A program made the translations under genes and the position numbers. A stretch of 64,000 nucleotides of DNA, taken from NCBI RefSeq assembly GCF_013114825.1, contig NZ_JAAVLX010000005.1, forward strand, positions 186,001 to 250,000, in the 5' to 3' direction. The notes under the pieces are model-generated. The model did no database searches. It was not told the origin of the DNA and saw nothing but the letters and a program-made list of their open reading frames with translations. Each line of letters opens with the position of its first letter. Position 1 is the first letter of the stretch. Below are positions 55,611 through 63,790 of this stretch, piece after piece. The stretch comes from Bradyrhizobium australiense. GTDB lineage: Bacteria; Pseudomonadota; Alphaproteobacteria; Rhizobiales; Xanthobacteraceae.

Positions 55611-55629
55611 ATCTTTACAGTGTCAAAAT
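55611..55629. promoter_or_regulatory. TetR operator, distal copy (membrane gene)
   Basis: ATCTTTAC-AGT-GTCAAAAT, an imperfect copy of the palindrome at 55559, 52 bp away centre to centre and upstream of the -35 element. Confidence 0.6.
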
Positions 55630-55782
55630 GTGGCTGCTATGTTGGCAACGATGTGCCGAGCAGGGGAGCACCGCCCTTCGGTGCTCGCGCGCCCGCTACG
55701 CATCGCGCCCCCGTCGGGATCGTCAGCGCAGGCCAGCAGTAAAACGCCAATATTCCAGGGCGATGCGTCAGCATCGAACAAT

Positions 55783-55800
55783 GGTGCGCAATTGCGCACC
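55783..55800. repeat. 18-bp perfect palindrome
   Basis: GGTGCGCAATTGCGCACC. It stands next to the longer palindrome at 55840 in the intergenic region after the carotenoid oxygenase gene. Confidence 0.6.
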
Positions 55801-55839
55801 TGAGAATCTCGAGAGTCCGGGTTCATCGCTGCGCGATGC

Positions 55840-55867
55840 TCTACGATGTGCAATTGCACATCGTAGA
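55840..55867. repeat. 28-bp perfect palindrome
   Basis: A 28-bp perfect palindrome centred on CAATTG (half-site TCTACGATGTGCAA) 19 bp beyond the carotenoid oxygenase stop codon. Part of a dispersed repeat that also has a degenerate copy at 48105-48127. It may terminate the minus-strand transcript. Confidence 0.65.
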
Positions 55868-55886
55868 ATGACGGGGGCGCGCTAAC

Positions 55887-57290
55887 TTACGCTGCCCCGA
55901 CCCAATTGCCGTGAAAACCGTCGGGCACGCGGTGGCCGAGATGTACCAGCGCGACGGGCCCGGCTTCGACATTCTGTGCGTTGAATACCGCAAGATCGCT
56001 GCGGTTCTCCCGCGCGCGCCATACGACAGCGAGAAGCCAGCCGTCGCCTTCGGCGGCATCAGGCTCGCGCTCCACGAACACCGGCTCGGAAATCGTGTCG
56101 CCGGCGGGTAGCAGGTAATGACCGAGACGTTCGCCCGTGCCGTCGACATGAACGATGCCGGACAGCGCGCCGAACATCGGCAGGTCAGGATTGGCGCAGG
56201 CATACCAGCCGTGGCTGTTCGCCAGTCCCGCGCTGCGGTCATCGATGCGCGGGAATTCGCCGGTGAGATCGTCGAGATAGATTTGCGTGAAGCGGTCGGT
56301 ATTGCCGGCGAGGTCGAAGGTCCAGCGGCAGTACCGGGCGCGCGATTTTTGCGGGTCTGTCTTCGAGCCGTCGGCATAGGTGAACAACGGCGCTTCCTCG
56401 AACTGCATCACGTCGGCGACGATGCGGTCGCCTTCCTCCCAGGCATTCATGACGTGAAAGACGTAACAACTCTCGCCGCGGAACCAGACCATCTCCTTCG
56501 CCGAGCCGTTGCGCTTCATGAGGCCGACATAAGCGCCTTTGTCCGGCTCCCAGGCATAGGGCGGCTTGCCACGCATCGCGCGATCCATGCTGCCGGTAAT
56601 GGGCAGGATCGGAAACAGCAGGTGATTTTCGGTGACGATGAAGTCGTGCACCATGCTGGCATAGGGCGCCTCGAAGCGATCGAACCGTGTCACGATGCCC
56701 GAGGCGCTGACCGATCCGAAGGAGAGGGCAGGGGTGAGGGGGCCCATGGCGTTGTAGCCGAAGAACATCATCTCGCCGGTCACGGGATCGATCTTCGGAT
56801 GCGCGGTGAAGGGCCCCTTGATGCCGCCCTTGTAATCGCAATAGCCCGTTCGCTTGAGCGTGCTGGGTTCGATCTCGGTCGGCAGATGGCCTTCCTCGAG
56901 CGCCAGCAACTTTCCGGCATGGAAGATGATGTTGGTATTGGCGACGCCGCCATCATCGGTAGTCCCGGCCGGCGCACCCGGCAGCTTGCGGCCGAAGCCG
57001 CCGAACAGCGCGCGGCCTGCGTCATGCTCGGCCAGCCATTTCGGGGTGCGGACCCAGCGATTGCGATAGCTGGCGCGGCCGTTCTCCAGATGGAAGGCGT
57101 GCAGCATGCCGTCGCCGACGAACCAGTGGGCGCCGGGCGCATCGAACTGCGGGTTGGGGCCATTGCGATAGAGCGTGCCGTTGAGCTCGCGCGGCAATTC
57201 GCCGGTCACCTTGAGGTGTGGTGCATCGCATTCCATCGGGATCGGCGCCAGATTGGTTCGGGCCGTCTCCGTCGTCACCTGATCGAGCAT
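55887..57290 (-). CDS. Carotenoid oxygenase family protein
   Basis: A 467-residue cytoplasmic or peripheral non-heme iron dioxygenase of the carotenoid/stilbene-cleaving type. The four iron-binding histidines are visible: FTAHPKID (near 162), MVHDFIV (near 213), VFHVMNAWEEGDR (near 279) and the C-terminal DGFHGNW (near 461). N-terminal NGTLYRNGPNPQFD is typical. The substrate may be a carotenoid, apocarotenoid or lignin-type stilbene. It is divergent from a TetR regulator whose operator overlaps its promoter. Confidence 0.92.
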   Translation of the reverse strand: MLDQVTTETARTNLAPIPMECDAPHLKVTGELPRELNGTLYRNGPNPQFDAPGAHWFVGDGMLHAFHLENGRASYRNRWVRTPKWLAEHDAGRALFGGFGRKLPGAPAGTTDDGGVANTNIIFHAGKLLALEEGHLPTEIEPSTLKRTGYCDYKGGIKGPFTAHPKIDPVTGEMMFFGYNAMGPLTPALSFGSVSASGIVTRFDRFEAPYASMVHDFIVTENHLLFPILPITGSMDRAMRGKPPYAWEPDKGAYVGLMKRNGSAKEMVWFRGESCYVFHVMNAWEEGDRIVADVMQFEEAPLFTYADGSKTDPQKSRARYCRWTFDLAGNTDRFTQIYLDDLTGEFPRIDDRSAGLANSHGWYACANPDLPMFGALSGIVHVDGTGERLGHYLLPAGDTISEPVFVEREPDAAEGDGWLLAVVWRARENRSDLAVFNAQNVEAGPVALVHLGHRVPDGFHGNWVGAA

Positions 57291-57310
57291 CTCGCGTCTC
57301 CTCCGGCTTA

Positions 57311-57329
57311 ATCTTTACACCGTAAAGAT
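57311..57329. promoter_or_regulatory. TetR operator, proximal copy (carotenoid oxygenase)
   Basis: ATCTTTAC-ACC-GTAAAGAT, a perfect palindrome 20 bp before the oxygenase start. Confidence 0.75.
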
Positions 57330-57330
57330 G

Positions 57331-57359
57331 ACAGTAAGGACGTTGCAAGCTATCGTCAA
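57331..57359 (-). promoter_or_regulatory. Candidate carotenoid oxygenase promoter
   Basis: Minus-strand TTGACG (57359-57354), a 17-bp spacer and TACTGT (57336-57331). The same arrangement and -35 sequence occur at the membrane gene promoter. Confidence 0.5.
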
Positions 57360-57364
57360 GCAAA

Positions 57365-57383
57365 ATCTTTACAGTGTAAAAAT
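57365..57383. promoter_or_regulatory. TetR operator, distal copy (TetR/carotenoid oxygenase)
   Basis: ATCTTTAC-AGT-GTAAAAAT, an imperfect copy 54 bp from the proximal site and 19 bp before the TetR start, so it could autoregulate the regulator. Confidence 0.65.
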
Positions 57384-57402
57384 TGCGGCTATAACGAGTC
57401 GC

Positions 57403-58134
57403 ATGGCAAGAACATCGCGAGAAGCCCGAACGATCCGTCCCGCCCCAAGGCGCAGGGCGGCGAAACCCGTAGCGGAGAGGCCGGCCAGCGGTCGGCGCCG
57501 GCCGGCCGGTGAGACCCCTTATCATCACGGCGATCTGCACGACGCTTTGCTCGCCGCGGCGGAGCGGGTGCTGGAACGCGACGGGTTGCCGGGCCTGACG
57601 CTCCGGGCGGTGGCGCGCGAGGCCGGCGTGTCGCATGCGGCTCCGACGCATCATTTCGGCGATCTCACCGGGCTATTGAGCGAGCTCGCCGCCATCGGCT
57701 TCAGACGCTTCAACGAGGCGATGACCGCGGCGGGCAACACCGAAACGCAGCCGCTGATGAAGGCGATGGCGCGCGCCAAGGCCTATGTCGCCTATGCGCA
57801 GGCGCGTCCCGGCATGTACGGGCTGATGTTCCGTACCGAGCGGCTCGATATGACCAGGCCTTCGCTGCACGAGGCGGCGACCGCCTCTTTCGAAGGCCTG
57901 GCGGCCGCGGTGAGCCTCAGCCGCAACGAAAAACTCACCGGCGAGGCGCTGGAGGCGCTGTCGCTCGACCAGGCCGCGGCGATTGCGCGGGCATGGTCGC
58001 TGGTGCACGGCTTCACCACGCTGCTGCTCGATGGAAGGCTAAAGCACATCCTGCACCGGCTGCCCGACGGCACAGGCGTCGAAAAGCTCCTGGATGCCAT
58101 GCTCAAATCAACCGTCCGGCCGCAGGGGACTTGA
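57403..58134 (+). CDS. TetR/AcrR regulator with WHG-type C-terminal domain
   Basis: A 243-residue regulator. A basic N-terminal tail (about 40 residues), then the TetR DNA-binding domain (GDLHDALLAAAERVLERDGL followed by LTLRAVAREAGVSHAAPTHH) and a C-terminal WHG-type ligand domain (YVAYAQARPGMYGLMFRTER; ARAWSLVHGFTTLLLDGRL). It is divergent from the carotenoid oxygenase and is the likely binder of the ATCTTTAC-N3-GTAAAGAT sites. The ATG at 57403 excludes the upstream operator from the coding region. Confidence 0.92.
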   Translation: MARTSREARTIRPAPRRRAAKPVAERPASGRRRPAGETPYHHGDLHDALLAAAERVLERDGLPGLTLRAVAREAGVSHAAPTHHFGDLTGLLSELAAIGFRRFNEAMTAAGNTETQPLMKAMARAKAYVAYAQARPGMYGLMFRTERLDMTRPSLHEAATASFEGLAAAVSLSRNEKLTGEALEALSLDQAAAIARAWSLVHGFTTLLLDGRLKHILHRLPDGTGVEKLLDAMLKSTVRPQGT

Positions 58135-58281
58135 TGCCGCGCTGCCGGGGCCGGGCTCATAAACGGGCAGGGCCGGCGCGCAGTTCTCGTGATACATTGC
58201 GTCGAAAAGCCAAGGCCCGCAGCACCTCCGAATGACCCGGCTGCAAGGGCCCAAATATATTCCGCTTGCGACTGCGAAGCG

Positions 58282-58824
58282 TCAGGGCTTTACATACGAC
58301 CAGCCCTGCTCCTGCAATTGCATCACGCGCACAACGCCGGACTTCACGACTTGCGCCTGTGGAATGATTGGAATGTCCTTGCCCTCGGCCTTGCGCATGT
58401 TTTCCTGGGTATTGGCGCAGGCTTTGAACGAGATTTCCGGCGTGCTCAATGCGAGCACCTCGATTCGCGCCTTCACCGGCGAGGTGTCGTTACGCAGCAT
58501 GTGCAGGCCAGGGCCGAAAGTGACGACCTCGATCGACACTTTCTCGCCGCGGTCCTTGTAGTATTGCGCGACGTTCGTCGCATTGTTGAGTGCGAGATTC
58601 ATCATTGTGGGTTCGTTGGTGTTTACCTGCAGGACAAGATTGTGCAACTTGCTGTTAGCAACGGCCTGCTTCTGCGCTGTCGTTTGCTTCGTCGGCGCCG
58701 CTGGCGCCGCGACGATCTGCGCCCTTATTGGCGTCATAGCCGGCTCCGCCGCCGATGACGTGGCGAGGATGAACAGCGCTACGACGCCCATTGCCGCTCT
58801 AACAAAATTTTCAAATTTAATCAT
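58282..58824 (-). CDS. Exported DsrE-like protein
   Basis: A 180-residue protein with a signal peptide (residues 1-27, ending ATSSAAEPA). The mature domain (about 60-180) is DsrE/F-like: NLVLQVNTNEPTMMNLALNN followed by ATNVAQYYKDRGEKV, EVVTFGPGLHMLRND, and the conserved cysteine in FKACANTQENMRKAEGK. Periplasmic DsrE-like proteins are linked to sulfur chemistry but mostly unstudied. GGGAGGTG is an excellent ribosome site. Last gene of a four-gene cluster of exported proteins. Confidence 0.85.
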   Translation of the reverse strand: MIKFENFVRAAMGVVALFILATSSAAEPAMTPIRAQIVAAPAAPTKQTTAQKQAVANSKLHNLVLQVNTNEPTMMNLALNNATNVAQYYKDRGEKVSIEVVTFGPGLHMLRNDTSPVKARIEVLALSTPEISFKACANTQENMRKAEGKDIPIIPQAQVVKSGVVRVMQLQEQGWSYVKP

Positions 58825-58862
58825 CACGCACCTCCCTTGAACGGTTTCCTGTTCGATGCCCC

Positions 58863-59495
58863 TCAGTTGCGTGGCGTGGCAATGGCTTGCGGCCATTTGC
58901 ATATCGCGGCCAGCTTTTGTCGCACCATCTTCAATCCGCCGATCGAAAAACTCCCCTCGCGGGCGATGCCCGTTCGGGGAGAAAGGCGAACGGCGATCTC
59001 GCCCTCCTCGGGGAGCGACTGTAACAAGCCCACGACATCGCCCTTGAACGCAGCGCCGCTTCCAAACGATGGCGCGCCTGCCGCGGTTTGCACCGGGTGG
59101 TCGCCATTGACGCGATAGGACAAGGCGTAATCTTCGCCGCGACCAGAGATGGCCGGTCCGGCGACCACAAGTTCGGTGCGGCCATTACGACAGTAAATGG
59201 AGAGCTGCATCGTGGAGCGCTGGGCGCCCTCAAGGGAGGGTGTGGTGGCTACGACGAATGGCTTATAGTCCACGGGCGATGTGGTCTCGCTAATAGTCCA
59301 GTTTGCGACCGCAGGCGTCGGGCGCACTGCGGGCGCCATGCTGCGCGACAGCCGGTCCAGACATTTCAGCCGTTCTGCGCTCTCCAACAGGGCACAGTCG
59401 CGAAGTTGCGCCAACGGATCGCTCGTGCTTTGCGCGAGAGCAATTCCGCTTGCCAGCTCGAATGCGACGAACAGGGGGATCGCAGCGGTCCTCAT
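58863..59495 (-). CDS. Exported TagO/VasI-like protein
   Basis: A 210-residue exported protein, signal peptide residues 1-21 (ASGIALAQS). Early cysteines (LRDCALLESAERLKCLDRLS), then NWTISETTSPVDYKPFVVAT and LSIYCRNGRTELVVAGPAI, a pattern like TagO/VasI proteins attached to some type VI secretion loci. No T6SS genes are in the window, and similar stand-alone proteins are common. The ATG overlaps the stop of the TAXI-type gene (ATGA), so it is translationally coupled. Confidence 0.75.
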   Translation of the reverse strand: MRTAAIPLFVAFELASGIALAQSTSDPLAQLRDCALLESAERLKCLDRLSRSMAPAVRPTPAVANWTISETTSPVDYKPFVVATTPSLEGAQRSTMQLSIYCRNGRTELVVAGPAISGRGEDYALSYRVNGDHPVQTAAGAPSFGSGAAFKGDVVGLLQSLPEEGEIAVRLSPRTGIAREGSFSIGGLKMVRQKLAAICKWPQAIATPRN

Positions 59496-60520
59496 TGCGA
59501 TGCCTGCTTTGTACGCGCCTGACGATCCAGCCATGCCTGCGCCGCTGAGGAGCGGGCTAACCCGGGGACCGTCGCAGCAAGATTGATCGATTTCCATTTC
59601 GGGTCGAAGCCAGTCGCCTGCAGCCTGTCGATCCGGGAAAACAGGTAATCGACAAAGCGTGCGACGCGCTGATACCGATTCGATTGGGCCGGCCAATTGA
59701 AGGCGACTAGAACGGTCGGCACGGCGATCGTCGACACGCGTTCGCCTTGCTTGATCAGATTGGGATATTCGCTCGGCTCCAGCACTGCAGGAAGGTAGTA
59801 ATCCTCGAACTTGCTCTCGTAAGCGACCGGAAGGAACTTGAAGCCAGGCTCCCAACGCCCACGCAGGAAAGCGTCAACCGGCTTCGAGGTGATGAAAACG
59901 ACGGCGGCCATTTCGCCCTTGCGCATCTGCTCCAGCGCGACCTGGTGCGGAATGAAAGTCTTTTCGACGTCGATGCCGAGGCGGCTGAAGATCAGCGGTC
60001 CCGAATAGGCGGCGGCCGTGCCCAGGGTGTTGAAATTCACCTTCTTGCCGGCGAGATCCTGCAGGCTCGTAATCTCCGGCCGAACGAAGATATGCAGTTC
60101 CGACGGGAAGAGGTTGAGAAGGTAGACGACGCGATGCTGAACATCAGGCGCCTGAAGCTTGTACTCTTCGAGCGCATCGGAATTGATGATCGCCATGTCG
60201 ACGCCACGCAGATAGAGCAGCGCATTCATATTTTCCGTGGCGCCTCGGGTCACGATGGGCAGCACAAGCATGTTCGGCCCGTCGTCGACGACGCGGGCGA
60301 TCTCCGCAGCAAGTCGGATAGGTGCGCCCTCCAGCAGGCCCCCGGCGAGGCCGACCGTCCACGCATTCATTCTCTCTTTTTGCGTCTCGGAAGCTAGGCC
60401 GCTTCGCGGCGGGCGGGCGGGCTGCGCCTGTGCACCGACTTCGGCAAACTGAAGTGCCAGCATGACCGGCGCCAACATACTGAGCACGAGCAATAAGCGT
60501 GATTTAAAAAGTGTGCTCAT
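59492..60520 (-). CDS. TAXI-family TRAP-type solute-binding protein
   Basis: A 342-residue periplasmic binding protein with a signal peptide (about residues 1-33). The body reads as TAXI/NMT1-like: WTVGLAGGLLEGAPIRLAAE, TENMNALLYLRGVDMAIINS, ITSLQDLAGKKVNFNTLGTA and PVDAFLRGRWEPGFKFLPVA. There is no TRAP permease nearby, so it may act as a sensor or work with a distant transporter. GAGGAG precedes the ATG; a TTG two codons earlier is ignored. Confidence 0.85.
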   Translation of the reverse strand: MSTLFKSRLLLVLSMLAPVMLALQFAEVGAQAQPARPPRSGLASETQKERMNAWTVGLAGGLLEGAPIRLAAEIARVVDDGPNMLVLPIVTRGATENMNALLYLRGVDMAIINSDALEEYKLQAPDVQHRVVYLLNLFPSELHIFVRPEITSLQDLAGKKVNFNTLGTAAAYSGPLIFSRLGIDVEKTFIPHQVALEQMRKGEMAAVVFITSKPVDAFLRGRWEPGFKFLPVAYESKFEDYYLPAVLEPSEYPNLIKQGERVSTIAVPTVLVAFNWPAQSNRYQRVARFVDYLFSRIDRLQATGFDPKWKSINLAATVPGLARSSAAQAWLDRQARTKQASQ

Positions 60521-60619
60521 CTGCAAACTCCTCTTGGGTCAAAAAAACTCCACTTGCGTCAAATTTGGCTTTCAACTGGCCAATCGCCCCGGCAAGGCCC
60601 GATGGGAGATGTAATCGTA

Positions 60620-63600
60620 TCACTCAGACAATGCGTCGAATCGATTCTTGGCCTCCTCAATTCCGCCAGCATGAGCCTTCGAATAGAGCTCGCGTGCTTT
60701 CGTCGCTTCGCCGCGCGTTCCGTATGTGCCCCATATGGAAAGAATGATAGGATCATACGTCTCCGCGAGCATGAAGCTCGCCTGTGCGCTGCCTGTCTCG
60801 GCAGCGCGCTCGAGTACGATCCGCGCCGCACCGATATTTCCCTGGGCGAGCAGCGTGCGGGCGCGCGCCATCAACTTGGCCGCTTCCGGATTGCCTTGCG
60901 TGTCTGCGGCCACTGGCTGCACTGAAGCGGTTGTCTCCACGGTGAGCGCCGCCTGGGCGATTGGGCTATTCGCAGTCGGCTCAGGCGAAGTGCGCGCATC
61001 GATCGCGCGCTGCCCCATTGTCGTTTCGCGCGGCGGTGCCTTGGCCCTGTCGCGCTCTTGCTGCAGCTCCGTCGTCGTCCTTCCCGCGGTCTGCTTGAAC
61101 TTCGCTGCTTCGTCGCGCGCCTTGGTCAGCAGCGCCGTGTTCGCCTCGATTTCGCGGCGCGCCGTCGCGAGTTCGCGCGACAACGTCTCGGCGCTTTCGC
61201 GCTCCTTCTGCTGCTCCGCTGCCGTCTTCTCTGCGGTCTGCTTGAACTTCGCTGCTTCGTCGCGCGCCTTGGTCAGCAGCGCCGTGTTCGCCTCGATTTC
61301 GCGGCGCGCCGTCGCGAGTTCGCGCGACAACGTCTCGGCGCTTTCGCGCTCCTTCTGCTGCTCCGCTGCCGTCGTCTCTGCGCTCTGTTTGAACCGCGCA
61401 GCGTCGTCGCGCGCTTTGGTCAGCAGCGCCGCGTTCGCCTCGATTTCGCGGCGCGCCGCCGCGAGTTCGCGCGATAACGTCTCGGCCCTTTCGCGCTCCT
61501 TCTGCTCCGCTGTCGTCTTCTCTGTGGTCTGCTTGGACTTCGCCGCATCGTCGCGGAACTTGTTCAGCAGCGTCACGTTCGCCTCGATTTCGCGGCGCGC
61601 CGTCGCGAGTTCGCGCGACAACGTCTCGACGCTTTCGTGCTCCTTCTGCTGTTCCGCCGTCGTCCTTTCCGCAGTCTGCTTGAACTGCGCCGCATCGTCG
61701 CGCGCCTTGGTCAGCTGCGCCGTGTTCGCCTCGATTTCGCGGCGCGCCATCGCGAGTTCGCGCGCCAAGCTTTCGCGCTCCTTCTGTTGCTCCGCTGCCG
61801 CCGTCTCTGCAGTCTGCTTGAACCGCGCAGCGTCGTCACGCGCCTTGGTCAGCTGCGCCGCGTTCGCCTCAATTTCGCGGCGCGCCATCGCGAGTTCGCG
61901 CGCCAAGGCTTCGCGCTCCTTCTGCTCCGCTGTCGTCTTCTCTGCAGTCTGCTTGGACTTCGCCGCATCGTCGCGGAACTTGTTCAGCAGCGTCACGTTC
62001 GCCTCGATTTCGCGGCGCGCCGTCGCGAGCTCGCGCGACAACGTCTCGACGCTTTCGTGCTCCTTCTGCCGCTCCGCTGCCGTCTTTTCTGCAGTCTGCT
62101 TGAACCGCGCAGCATCGTCACGCGCCTTGGTCAGCAGCGCCGCGTTTGCCTCGATTTCGCGGCGCGCCGTCGCGAGTTCGCGCGCCAAGGTTTCGCGCTC
62201 CTTCTGTTGCTCCGCTGCCGTCGTCTCTGCGCTCTGCTTGAACCGCACCGCATCGTCACGCGCCTGGGTCAGCTGCGCTGCGTTTGCCTCGATTTCGCGG
62301 CGCGCCGTCGCGAGTTCGCGCGCCAAGGTTTCGCGCTCCTTCTGCTGCTCCGCTGCCGTCGTCTCTGCAGTCTGCTTGGATCGCGCAGCATCGTCACGCG
62401 CCTTGGTCAGCTGCGCTGCGTTTGCCTCGATTTCGCGGCGCGCCATTGCGAGTTCGCGCGACAACGTCTCGACGCTTTCGTGCTCCTTCTGCTGCTCCGC
62501 TGCCGTCTTCTCTGCAGTCTGCTTGAACTGCGCAGCTTCGTCGCGCGCCTTGGTCAGCAGCGCCGCGTTTGCCTCGATTTCGCGGCGCGCCATCGCGAGT
62601 TCGCGCGATAACGTCTCGGCGCTTTCGCGCTGCTTCCAATGCTCCGCTGTCGTTTTCTCTGCAGTCTGCTTGAACTTCGCCGCATCGTCGCGGAACTTGT
62701 TCAGCAGCGTCACGTTTGCCTCGATTTCGCGGCGGGCCGTCGCGAGTTCGCGCGACAATGTCTCGACGCTTTCGTGCTCCTTCTGCTGCTCCGCTGCCGT
62801 CTTCTCTGCAGTCTGCTTGAACCGCGCAGCATCGTCGCGCAGCTGAGTCAGCAGTGCAGATTTCGCCTCGATTTCGCGGCGCGCCATCGCGAGTTCGCGC
62901 GACAGAGCCTCGGCACTTTCGTGTTCTTTCTGCTGTTCCGCCGTCGTCCTTTCCGCAGTCTGCTTGAACTGCGCCGCATCGTCGCGCACCTTGGTCAGCT
63001 GCGCTGCGTTCGCTTCGATTTCGCGACGCGCCGCCGCGAGCTCGCCCGCCAGCACGGCTCCGCGAGCGCGTTCCTCTTGAAGAGCTTGGCGTTGTTGCTC
63101 CGTCCTTGCTGCCTGTTCCTGTGCGAGAGCCGCTGTTTTTTCGCGCTCCTGTTCGAATGATTGTGCAGCATTCGCGGCGGGCGGGCGCAGTTGCTCGATC
63201 GCGCTGCGTGTCTCGGCAGCCTCATTCGCCAGGATTTCGGGACGCGGCGCCTTCTCTAAAGATTGTCCTGCCTCCGGTGCGGGCGCCTTCACGGCCTGCT
63301 TGACCTGAGGAGTCTTCTGCGTCCCCGTCTGCGCTCCGAAATCGACCTTGATCTGCTGTTGTTGCCCAAATAGGTCGGCCCTCCCCGGGTCCTGACTCAC
63401 CAACCGGGTCTCTTGCTCAGCGAACTGCCCGCCGCTCGCGCCGACGGCAACGGTATCCTGCTGACCGGTGTTTCGCGTCACCCAGGTGGCGACCTCGGTG
63501 CGGAAATATAGGCCGGTTAGCGCCGCCGCAACGAACGCTGTGGTGATGGAGAAAGCTGCAAATCGCCGCCGCGCACGGCCGACGTGAGAGGAGGTGATTG

Positions 63601-63790
63601 ATCGTTTGAGATACGGATTGTGCAGTAGCGGAGACCAATGCGTCGGCGTGATCTTGCTTGGTTCGCCGTTTTCACTGATCCATTCGCCCGCCTCGAGCGA
63701 CCAGTGAGCGACATCAAAAGTTCCACTCGCATCATCCTCGAGGATGATGGTCTCTTGGTTCCTCGGTGCGCTCTCGATCGTTTGGCGCAT
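60620..63790 (-). CDS. 1056-residue coiled-coil repeat protein with Sel1-like C-terminus
   Basis: A large bitopic membrane protein. Residues 1-75 are cytoplasmic and acidic, a membrane helix spans about 78-95, and a Gln/Ala-rich linker runs to about 248. Residues 249-920 are 14 tandem coiled-coil units of 45-49 residues (RELATARREIEAN, then LLTKARDDAARFKQTAEKTA and an EQQKEHESVETLS-type end). The C-terminus (about 970-1052) is Sel1/TPR-like: ARIVLERAAETGSAQASFML. It would extend far into the periplasm. It heads the cluster with the TAXI, TagO-like and DsrE-like genes (99 bp before the first). Confidence 0.85.
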   Translation of the reverse strand: MRQTIESAPRNQETIILEDDASGTFDVAHWSLEAGEWISENGEPSKITPTHWSPLLHNPYLKRSITSSHVGRARRRFAAFSITTAFVAAALTGLYFRTEVATWVTRNTGQQDTVAVGASGGQFAEQETRLVSQDPGRADLFGQQQQIKVDFGAQTGTQKTPQVKQAVKAPAPEAGQSLEKAPRPEILANEAAETRSAIEQLRPPAANAAQSFEQEREKTAALAQEQAARTEQQRQALQEERARGAVLAGELAAARREIEANAAQLTKVRDDAAQFKQTAERTTAEQQKEHESAEALSRELAMARREIEAKSALLTQLRDDAARFKQTAEKTAAEQQKEHESVETLSRELATARREIEANVTLLNKFRDDAAKFKQTAEKTTAEHWKQRESAETLSRELAMARREIEANAALLTKARDEAAQFKQTAEKTAAEQQKEHESVETLSRELAMARREIEANAAQLTKARDDAARSKQTAETTAAEQQKERETLARELATARREIEANAAQLTQARDDAVRFKQSAETTAAEQQKERETLARELATARREIEANAALLTKARDDAARFKQTAEKTAAERQKEHESVETLSRELATARREIEANVTLLNKFRDDAAKSKQTAEKTTAEQKEREALARELAMARREIEANAAQLTKARDDAARFKQTAETAAAEQQKERESLARELAMARREIEANTAQLTKARDDAAQFKQTAERTTAEQQKEHESVETLSRELATARREIEANVTLLNKFRDDAAKSKQTTEKTTAEQKERERAETLSRELAAARREIEANAALLTKARDDAARFKQSAETTAAEQQKERESAETLSRELATARREIEANTALLTKARDEAAKFKQTAEKTAAEQQKERESAETLSRELATARREIEANTALLTKARDEAAKFKQTAGRTTTELQQERDRAKAPPRETTMGQRAIDARTSPEPTANSPIAQAALTVETTASVQPVAADTQGNPEAAKLMARARTLLAQGNIGAARIVLERAAETGSAQASFMLAETYDPIILSIWGTYGTRGEATKARELYSKAHAGGIEEAKNRFDALSE
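61031..63046 (-). repeat. Tandem repeat, 14 units of about 147 bp, inside the coiled-coil gene
   Basis: Fourteen in-frame units counted in the translation: nine of 49 residues, three of 46, one of 48 and one of 45, together exactly 2016 bp. Near-identical units (for example 13 and 14, or 8 and 11) are not always adjacent, pointing to repeated unequal exchange. Such DNA is prone to copy-number change and assembly error. Confidence 0.92.

Noticed and set aside
58863..59495. Part of a type VI secretion locus
   Set aside because: Only a TagO/VasI-like protein is present; no T6SS structural gene is in the window.
60726..62846. 706-residue open frame on the plus strand
   Set aside because: It is antisense to the coiled-coil repeats. 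The repeats lack stop codons in this frame because of their codon pattern. The product is Ser/Ala/Arg-rich with no start signal.
61031..63046. CRISPR-like periodic repeat
   Set aside because: The period is about 147 bp without unique spacers, and the repeats are in frame and encode a coiled coil.
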